Shown here one piece after another: positions 58,202 through 64,000 of a DNA stretch of 64,000 nt. Numbering within the stretch: position 1 is the stretch's first letter; every line of letters begins with the position of its first letter. The translations under genes were made by a program, and so were the position numbers. Where the stretch lies: contig JAHCJP010000001.1 of the NCBI GenBank assembly GCA_026126205.1, positions 248,001 through 312,000 on the forward strand. The letters are read 5' to 3'. Under the pieces are notes generated by a model that made no database searches, was not told the DNA's origin, and saw nothing but the letters and a program-made list of their open reading frames with translations. This DNA comes from Maricaulaceae bacterium. Lineage in GTDB: Bacteria; Pseudomonadota; Alphaproteobacteria; Caulobacterales; Maricaulaceae.

Positions 58202-60051
58202 TGCGCCGCCTCCTTCGCCGCGCCGTGCAGGTGGGCGCGCACGCCATCGATGATGAAGCGCGGGCTGGCCGGCATGCCGCCATAGTCGCGGACCGAAATC
58301 AGCTGCGCCTTTTTCGCCGGGGTTTCGTTGATCAGCAGGGTGCGCAATTGCGCATCGCGGTTCTGCTCGACCACGAACACGGTGTCATGGGCGGCGAGGA
58401 AATCCGTCACCTCCTGCCCGAAGGGGAAGCCGCGCACGCGCATGTAATCCAGGCACACGCCCTCTTCGGCGAGGCGGGCGATGGCCTCTCGCGCCGCGCC
58501 GTCACAGCCGCCGACGGTGAGAATGGCCAGCTTGGTGGCCTTCGGCGCGTCCAGGGTGACGGGTTTGGGCACGAAGGCGGCGGCGTTGGCCCATTTGCGG
58601 GCGATGCGGTCCAGCACCTCCTGATAGGCGTTGGAATCCTCGGTATAGCCGCCGAACTTGGTGTGGCCGGAGCCGCGGGTGAAATACGCCCCCTTCGGAT
58701 GCTCGCCGGGAATGGTGCGATAGGGAACGCCGTCGCCGTCGACATCCAGATAGCGGTGGAATTTCTGCACCTTTTCCAGATCCTCCGCGCGCAGAACCTT
58801 GCCGCGGTCGGGGCGCCAGGCGTCGTCCCATGTCAGTTTCGGCGTCATCCAGTCGTTCATGCCGATATCAAGATCGGACAGCACGAATACCGGCGTCTGG
58901 AAACGCTCGGCCAGATCGAAGGCGGCGACCGTCAGGTCAAAGCATTCCTTCGCGTCGCCGGGGAAGATGACGATGTGCTTGGTGTCGCCATGACTGGCGT
59001 AGGCGGCCAGCGCGATGTCGCCCTGCTGGGTGCGGGTCGGCATGCCGGTGGAGGGGCCGACGCGCTGGATATCGAACAGCACCAGCGGCACCTCGCCGTA
59101 ATAGGCGAAGCCGATGAACTCGCTCATCAGCGAGATGCCGGGGCCGCTGGTGGGGGTGAAAGCGCGCGCGCCGTTCCACCCGGCGCCGATGGCCATGCCG
59201 GCGGCGGCCAGTTCGTCCTCGGCCTGGATGATGCAGTAATTGTTGGCGCCGGTTTCGGGGTCGACGCGCAACTGCTCGCAGAACGCCTTGAAAGCATCCA
59301 TCAGGGATGTCGATGGAGTGATCGGATACCAGGCGCCGAAGGTGGCGCCGGCATAGACGCAAGCGAGACCGGCGGCGGTGTTGCCGTCGATCATCACGCA
59401 GTCTTTCGTCGCGTCCATCGGCGCGACGCGGATCGGCAGCGGATGGTCGAAATGCGCCCTCGCATAGTCGTATCCGATGGCCACGGCCTGTTTGTTGGCG
59501 TCGATCAGCTTCTGCTTGGCGGCGAACATCTCGCCGATCAGGCCGTGGATGATGTCCAGATCCAGATCCAGCAGCGCCGCGGCGGCGCCGACATAGGCCA
59601 TGTTCTTCATCAACACGCGGGTGCGGGCGTTGCCGAACGCCTCGTTGCACATGCGGGCCAGCGGCACGCCCAGCGCCGTGATGTCCGGCCGGCTGGTCAG
59701 CTCCGGCCGCGGCCAGGTGGAGTCGTAAAGCAGGTATCCGCCCGGCGAGACCTCCTGCACGTCCTTGGCGTAGCTTTCCGGGTTCATGGCGATCATGAAA
59801 TCAAGATCGCCCGAGCGCGCCTGCCAGCCGTCCTTCGTCACCCGGATTTCGTACCAGGTCGGCAGGCCCTGGATGTTGGACGGAAACAGGTTCTTGCCCA
59901 CCACGGGCACGCCCATGCGGAACACCGTCTTCATCAGCAGGCCGTTGGCGCTGGCCGAGCCGGTGCCGTTCACATTGGCGATCTTGATGACGAAGTCATT
60001 GACGCGGTCGCGCTGGCCGACGCCGGTCTGGATGCTGGTCTGCACGTTCAT
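58198..60051 (-). CDS. korA: 2-oxoacid:ferredoxin oxidoreductase, fused gamma-alpha subunit (KorA-like)
   Basis: 617 residues. The N-terminal gamma-type domain (about 20-200: VIKIANVNGTGSASANGLLM, 20 residues; FPSNIQGLPTWYEIRVTKDG; MNPESYAKDVQEVSPGGYLL) is fused to an alpha domain starting IDGNTAAGLACVYAGATFGA near 225 with WYPITPSTSLMDAF, QAEDELAAAGMAIGAGWNGA, TSGPGISLMSEFIGFAYYGE and QRVGPSTGMPTRTQQGD. The C-terminal domain has GCDGAAREAIARLAEEG and VFVVEQNRDAQLRTLL. Such enzymes oxidise 2-oxoglutarate to succinyl-CoA with ferredoxin, or run in reverse. Overlaps both neighbours by 4 bp, a tightly coupled operon. Confidence 0.9.
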   Translation of the reverse strand: MNVQTSIQTGVGQRDRVNDFVIKIANVNGTGSASANGLLMKTVFRMGVPVVGKNLFPSNIQGLPTWYEIRVTKDGWQARSGDLDFMIAMNPESYAKDVQEVSPGGYLLYDSTWPRPELTSRPDITALGVPLARMCNEAFGNARTRVLMKNMAYVGAAAALLDLDLDIIHGLIGEMFAAKQKLIDANKQAVAIGYDYARAHFDHPLPIRVAPMDATKDCVMIDGNTAAGLACVYAGATFGAWYPITPSTSLMDAFKAFCEQLRVDPETGANNYCIIQAEDELAAAGMAIGAGWNGARAFTPTSGPGISLMSEFIGFAYYGEVPLVLFDIQRVGPSTGMPTRTQQGDIALAAYASHGDTKHIVIFPGDAKECFDLTVAAFDLAERFQTPVFVLSDLDIGMNDWMTPKLTWDDAWRPDRGKVLRAEDLEKVQKFHRYLDVDGDGVPYRTIPGEHPKGAYFTRGSGHTKFGGYTEDSNAYQEVLDRIARKWANAAAFVPKPVTLDAPKATKLAILTVGGCDGAAREAIARLAEEGVCLDYMRVRGFPFGQEVTDFLAAHDTVFVVEQNRDAQLRTLLINETPAKKAQLISVRDYGGMPASPRFIIDGVRAHLHGAAKEAAQ

Positions 60052-61892
60052 TCCGCGGCCTCCCGCCGGCGGGCTTCGTCATCGGCGTGCGGGAGGAAGA
60101 TGTCCGACAGTTGCATGTCCCAGGCCGCGGTGGGGCAGCGCTCGGCGCACAGCCCGCAATGCACGCACAGATTCTCGTCCTTGACCATTACGCGGCCGGT
60201 GTCCTTCAACGGGTTGGAGACGTAGAGCGCCTGATCGCGGTTCGGCGCCGGGGCCTTCAGGCGCGTGCGCAGATCGTCCTCGGCGCCGTTGGGCGCGATG
60301 GTCAGACAGTCGACCGGGCAGATATCGACGCAGGCGTCGCACTCGACGCAGGATTCGGCGGTGAACACCGTCTGCACGTCGCAGTTCAGACAGCGGGCGA
60401 CCTCGACGGCGGTCTGCTCGGGCGAAAAGCCCAGCTCCACTTCCACATCAAGGCTCTGGAAGCGCTTCTTCAACTCCACATGCTGCATCTTGCGGCGCAG
60501 GGCGGGGTCATAGTCGTTGGCGTAGCTCCACTCGTTCACGCCCATTTTGGCGGTGGTCAGATTGACCCCGCGCGGCATGCGGTCTTGCACGCTCTCGCCC
60601 ATGCAGTGCTTGTGGATGGAGATGGCCGCCTGGTGGCCGTGCTCCACCGCCCAGATGATGTTCAGCGGGCCGAAGGCGGCGTCGCCGCCGAAGAACACGC
60701 CCTTCTTCGTCGACTCGAAGGTGGTCTTGTCGACCACCGGCTCGTCCCATTTGCCGAATTCGATGCCGATGTCGCGTTCGATCCAAGGGAAGGCGTTTTC
60801 CTGCCCGATGGCCAGGATCACGTCGTCGCAGGGGATCACCACCTCGCCGGTGACGCGCTGGCCGGTGATCTCGCCGCTCGCGTCGATGTCGTACTCCATC
60901 GTCTCGAAGGCCATGCCGGTCAGGCGGCCGTTCTCGACCACGAAGCGTTTCGGGCTGTGGTTGACGACGATCTCGATATTCTCTTCCTCGGCGTCCTCCA
61001 GCTCCCAGGGCGAGGCCTTGAAGAACTGGCGCGGCTTGCGGGCCATCACCTTCACGCTGTCCGCGCCGAGGCGCAGAGAGGTGCGGCAGCAGTCCATGGC
61101 CGTGTTGCCGACGCCGATGATCAGCACCTGCTTGCCGATCGATTTCACATGGTCGAAAGCGACCGATTCCAGCCATTCGATGCCGATATGGATGTTGGCG
61201 GCGGCCTCTTCGCGCCCCGGAATCTTCAGGTCCTTGCCCTTCGGCGCGCCGGAGCCGACGAACACCGCGTCCCAGCCCTGTTTCAGGAAGTCCTTCAGGC
61301 TGTCGACGCGATGGCCGGTCTTCAGCGTCACGCCCATGTCGAGGATGTATCCGATCTCCTCGTCCAGCACCTCCTCGGGCAGGCGGAAGGAGGGGATGTT
61401 GGAGATCATCAGCCCGCCGGGGCGCTCCAGCGCCTCGAATACGGTGCATTCATAGCCCAGCGGGGCGAGATCATTGGCCACGGTCAGCGAGGCCGGCCCC
61501 GCGCCGATCAGCGCCACGCGCTTGCCATTGGTCTTTTTCGGCTTCTGCGGCAGCAGGTGTTTGACCTCGCCGCGATGGTCGGCGGCGACGCGCTTCAGCC
61601 GGCAGATGGCCACCGGCTGGTCCTCAACCCGCGTGCGGCGGCAGGCCGGTTCGCACGGGCGGTCGCAGACCCGGCCCAGAATGCCCGGAAACACGTTCGA
61701 GCGCCGGTTGACCATATAGGCGTCGGTGAAGCGTCCCTGCGCGATCAGGCGGATATATTCCGGCACCGGCGTATGCGCCGGGCAGGCCCACTGGCAGTCC
61801 ACGACCTTGTGGAAATAATCGGGATCATGGATGTCGGTCGGCTTCATCATGCTGTGCGGCCCCGCCGGATTGCTTTGCGCAGCATAGGACAT
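60048..61892 (-). CDS. FAD/NAD(P)H oxidoreductase with fused ferredoxin domain (GltD-like), electron partner of the 2-oxoacid oxidoreductase
   Basis: 614 residues. The N-terminal Fe-S domain ([27 protein letters not shown], residues about 33-95) is like that of glutamate synthase small subunit. Then FAD-binding [20 protein letters not shown] (20 residues near 125), NAD(P)H-binding [15 protein letters not shown] near 258, and [20 protein letters not shown]. The C-terminus carries two [4Fe-4S] motifs: [15 protein letters not shown] and [16 protein letters not shown]. This architecture can pass electrons between pyridine nucleotide and the oxidoreductase. It is first gene of the three-gene unit. 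MSYAAQSN (61892) is preferred over a longer frame without conserved content. Confidence 0.88.
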   Translation of the reverse strand: MSYAAQSNPAGPHSMMKPTDIHDPDYFHKVVDCQWACPAHTPVPEYIRLIAQGRFTDAYMVNRRSNVFPGILGRVCDRPCEPACRRTRVEDQPVAICRLKRVAADHRGEVKHLLPQKPKKTNGKRVALIGAGPASLTVANDLAPLGYECTVFEALERPGGLMISNIPSFRLPEEVLDEEIGYILDMGVTLKTGHRVDSLKDFLKQGWDAVFVGSGAPKGKDLKIPGREEAAANIHIGIEWLESVAFDHVKSIGKQVLIIGVGNTAMDCCRTSLRLGADSVKVMARKPRQFFKASPWELEDAEEENIEIVVNHSPKRFVVENGRLTGMAFETMEYDIDASGEITGQRVTGEVVIPCDDVILAIGQENAFPWIERDIGIEFGKWDEPVVDKTTFESTKKGVFFGGDAAFGPLNIIWAVEHGHQAAISIHKHCMGESVQDRMPRGVNLTTAKMGVNEWSYANDYDPALRRKMQHVELKKRFQSLDVEVELGFSPEQTAVEVARCLNCDVQTVFTAESCVECDACVDICPVDCLTIAPNGAEDDLRTRLKAPAPNRDQALYVSNPLKDTGRVMVKDENLCVHCGLCAERCPTAAWDMQLSDIFLPHADDEARRREAAE

Positions 61893-61993
61893 GGGGCGGG
61901 GGCGTCCACAAGCAGATTCGCGCTCCGTCCACACATTGCGGGCGGCGCGCGGCTCGGCTATCCCGGGCGCGACCGCCGCAGGAGCATTCGCGT

Positions 61994-63196
61994 ATGTCCG
62001 GCCCGTTCTACGAGCATCTGAAATCCACCCTGGCCGAGATTGAGGCCGAAGGCCTCTACAAGCGCGAGCGCATCATCACCTCGCAGCAGTTTTCCGAGAT
62101 CGACGTGCGCCGCAATGGCGGACACAGCCATGTCATCAACTTCTGCGCCAACAACTATCTCGGCCTCGCCAACCGGCCGGAGCTGATCGCCGCCGCCAAA
62201 CAGGCGCTTGACCGCTATGGCTATGGCGTCGCCTCGGTGCGGTTCATCTGCGGCACGCAGGAGGTGCACCGCGAGCTGGAACAGGCGCTGGCGGACTTTA
62301 CGGGGCAGCAGGACGCCATCCTCTACGCCGCGGCGTTCGACGCCAATGGCGGGGTGTTCGAGCCGCTGCTGGACGAAAACGACGCCATCATTTCGGATTC
62401 GCTCAACCACGCCTCGATCATCGACGGGGTGCGTCTGTGCAAGGCCAGGCGCTATCGCTTCGCCAATTCCGACATGGACGATCTGGAGGGCAAGCTGAAA
62501 CAGGCGCGCGCCGACGGCGCCCGGCACATCCTGATCGTCACCGACGGCGTGTTCTCGATGGACGGTTATATCGCCCGGCTGAAGGACATCTGCGACCTGG
62601 CGGACAAATATGACGCCCTGACCATGGTCGACGACTGCCACGCCCACGGCTTCATGGGTGCGAACGGGCGCGGCACGCCGGAACATTGCGGCGTCATGGG
62701 CCGCATCGACATCATCACCGGCACGCTGGGCAAGGCGCTGGGCGGCGCCATGGGCGGTTTCACGGCGGCGAAACAGCCGGTGATCGACATGCTGCGCCAG
62801 CGCTCGCGGCCCTATCTGTTCTCCAACTCGCTGGCCCCGGCCATCGCCGGCGCCAGCCTGAAGGCGCTGGAGATGGTGCGCGGCGGCCATGACCTGCGCG
62901 CCCGCCTGTTCGACAACGCGAAGCGCTTCCGCAAGGGGATGAGCGAGGCCGGCTTCAACCTGCTGCCCGGCGAACACCCGATCATCCCGGTGATGCTGGG
63001 CGACGCCAAGCTGAGCCAGGACATGGCCGCGCGCCTGATGGGGGAAGGGGTGTATGTGATCGGCTTCTTCTATCCGGTGGTGCCGAAGGGCCAGGCCCGC
63101 ATCCGCACCCAGATGAGCGCCGCCCACACGCCGGAGCAGATCGACCGCGCTGTGGCGGCGTTTGCGAAGGTGGGCAAGGAGCTGGGGGTGGTGTAG
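61994..63196 (+). CDS. kbl: Glycine C-acetyltransferase (2-amino-3-ketobutyrate CoA ligase)
   Basis: 400 residues. PLP enzyme of the alpha-oxoamine synthase group, cleaving 2-amino-3-oxobutyrate with CoA to glycine and acetyl-CoA. Motifs: [18 protein letters not shown] near 48, [19 protein letters not shown] near 75, [18 protein letters not shown] near 135, [20 protein letters not shown] (20 residues, PLP Asp/His) and [14 protein letters not shown] with the PLP Lys near 247. The start follows GGAG at 61981-61984. It precedes tdh, as in E. coli, though separated by a 148-bp gap with repeats. Confidence 0.96.
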   Translation: MSGPFYEHLKSTLAEIEAEGLYKRERIITSQQFSEIDVRRNGGHSHVINFCANNYLGLANRPELIAAAKQALDRYGYGVASVRFICGTQEVHRELEQALADFTGQQDAILYAAAFDANGGVFEPLLDENDAIISDSLNHASIIDGVRLCKARRYRFANSDMDDLEGKLKQARADGARHILIVTDGVFSMDGYIARLKDICDLADKYDALTMVDDCHAHGFMGANGRGTPEHCGVMGRIDIITGTLGKALGGAMGGFTAAKQPVIDMLRQRSRPYLFSNSLAPAIAGASLKALEMVRGGHDLRARLFDNAKRFRKGMSEAGFNLLPGEHPIIPVMLGDAKLSQDMAARLMGEGVYVIGFFYPVVPKGQARIRTQMSAAHTPEQIDRAVAAFAKVGKELGVV

Positions 63197-63210
63197 CGCC
63201 CCTTCGGACC

Positions 63211-63316
63211 CTCGCCCTTCGTGGCCCGCTTCGCGGGACTCCTCAGGGTGAGGGAGACAGTGCACAATCACCCCTCATCCTGAGGTGCTGACGAAGTCAG
63301 CCGCGAAGGACGGGGG
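63211..63316. repeat. Inverted pair of CCTCAGG/CCTGAGG repeats between kbl and tdh
   Basis: 63211-63256 reads CTCGCCCTTCGTGGCCCGC then TTCGCGGGACTCCTCAGG and GTGAGGGAG. 63271-63316 is a related copy in the opposite sense (CCCCTCATCCTGAGGTGCTG, then GACGAAGTCAGCCGCGAAGG, each 20 bases or fewer). The left copy also matches 47142-47189. The two could pair into one long hairpin in the kbl-tdh message and may uncouple expression of the two genes or protect kbl mRNA. Confidence 0.75.
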
Positions 63317-63344
63317 GTCAGGAAACCAGAACGGCAGGAATGCG

Positions 63345-64000
63345 ATGAAAGCCCTCGTCAAAGCCGAATCGAAGCCCGGCATCTGGATGCGCGACGAACC
63401 GGCGCCCGAAATCGGGCCGGACGACGTGCTGATCCGGGTGAAGAAAACCGCCATCTGCGGCACCGACATCCATATCTATGAATGGGACGACTGGGCGGCG
63501 AAGAACGTGCCGACGCCGATGGTCGTCGGCCATGAATACATGGGCGTGATCGAGCAGGTGGGCCGCGACGTGACGCGCGTAAAACCCGGCATGCGGGTGT
63601 CGGGCGAGGGGCATGTGGTGGGCGAGCGATCACGCGCCGCGCGCGCCGGGCGCTTTCACCTCGACCCCGAAACCAAGGGCGTCGGCGTCAACATCCCCGG
63701 CGCCTTCGCCGAATATGTGCGCATTCCCGCCTTCAATGTCGTGCCGCTGCCCGACGACCTGCCGGACGAGATCGGCTCCATCCTCGACCCGCTGGGCAAT
63801 GCGGTTCACACCGCGCTGGCCTTTGACCTGGTGGGCGAGGACGTTCTGGTCACCGGCGCCGGGCCGATCGGCATCATGGCCGCCGCGGTCGCCCGCCATG
63901 TCGGCGCGCGCCACATCGTGCTGACCGACATCAATCCAGACCGGCTGACGCTGGCGCAGAAGGTCGTCCGCAACATCCGCCCCGTGAACACGGCGAAGGA
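63345..64000 (+). CDS. tdh: L-threonine 3-dehydrogenase, N-terminal part (cut by window edge)
   Basis: About 218 codons are present and the frame is open at the edge. Begins [15 protein letters not shown]. Catalytic zinc Cys in [16 protein letters not shown] near 38 and [12 protein letters not shown] near 63. [20 protein letters not shown] (20 residues) and the nucleotide-binding [20 protein letters not shown] near 170 are typical of Tdh, which oxidises threonine to 2-amino-3-oxobutyrate for Kbl. The segment [20 protein letters not shown], then DPETKG, aligns without gaps to the structural-zinc lobe of E. coli Tdh, but the four zinc cysteines are replaced by Gly, Ser, Ala and Asp. Context (kbl) supports the assignment. 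Confidence 0.9.
   Translation, partial: MKALVKAESKPGIWMRDEPAPEIGPDDVLIRVKKTAICGTDIHIYEWDDWAAKNVPTPMVVGHEYMGVIEQVGRDVTRVKPGMRVSGEGHVVGERSRAARAGRFHLDPETKGVGVNIPGAFAEYVRIPAFNVVPLPDDLPDEIGSILDPLGNAVHTALAFDLVGEDVLVTGAGPIGIMAAAVARHVGARHIVLTDINPDRLTLAQKVVRNIRPVNTAK

Noticed and set aside
58195..62021. Two open frames of over 640 codons antisense to the oxidoreductase operon
   Set aside because: They mirror the real coding frames and encode no recognisable protein.

Overview
The window is chromosomal DNA of a GC-rich alphaproteobacterium. The gene content and order (lptF-lptG-lptD; purM/purN; DUF2066-hdaA-ppk-ppx; rnd; aspS) recall Caulobacterales/Maricaulales-type genomes, but that placement is an inference from remembered synteny. 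Genes are densely packed, with many ATGA, GTGA and TTGA stop/start overlaps. I found no rRNA, tRNA, CRISPR array, prophage or transposase. The very long antisense open frames are a by-product of high GC.

Layout. 1-3017 (minus): LPS export genes lptF, lptG and the 5' part of lptD, divergent from pepA-holC-I78 inhibitor (3144-5375). 5422-7932 (minus): a LuxR-type regulator and a putative outer-membrane protein, in somewhat less GC-rich DNA. 8054-12181: an ABC-F ATPase, ndk with a clear terminator, and purM-purN. 12311-17771 (plus): DUF2066, hdaA, ppk and ppx, meeting rnd. 19015-26218: an LplT-like transporter, a DUF1036 protein, aspS, two pentapeptide-repeat genes and glpK. 26190-30655 (minus): a translationally coupled SLC13-type transporter and P-type ATPase. 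30972-33764 (minus): a single-protein MmeI-like (type IIL) restriction-modification gene with fold-back repeats on both sides and a GC-poor specificity segment.

34136-38471 is the most distinctive module. A 21-bp palindrome resembling a Zur operator lies between a MerC-family gene and a five-gene operon: a His-rich DUF2796/ZrgA-like protein, a LolD-like ABC ATPase, an FtsX-like permease and two tandem DUF3299 proteins. It matches the zinc-starvation operon type PA4063-PA4066 of Pseudomonas, with the last gene duplicated. It meets a convergent set (38468-44282, minus): persulfide dioxygenase, acs, a lipoprotein, a beta-helix lipoprotein and a diheme cytochrome. The last two resemble a recurrent two-gene pair of unknown function.

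44348-49281 holds a rhodanese, a DoxX-like membrane protein, a HemG-like flavodoxin, an alpha/beta hydrolase and a TonB-dependent receptor. 49278-55909 is a complete histidine-utilisation set (hutF divergent from hutI-hutH-hutG-hutU) using the formylglutamate route. After a serine hydrolase comes a three-gene operon for an NAD(P)H-linked 2-oxoacid:ferredoxin oxidoreductase (57152-61892, minus). The window ends in the threonine-to-glycine genes kbl and tdh; the tdh product lacks all four cysteines of the usual structural zinc site.
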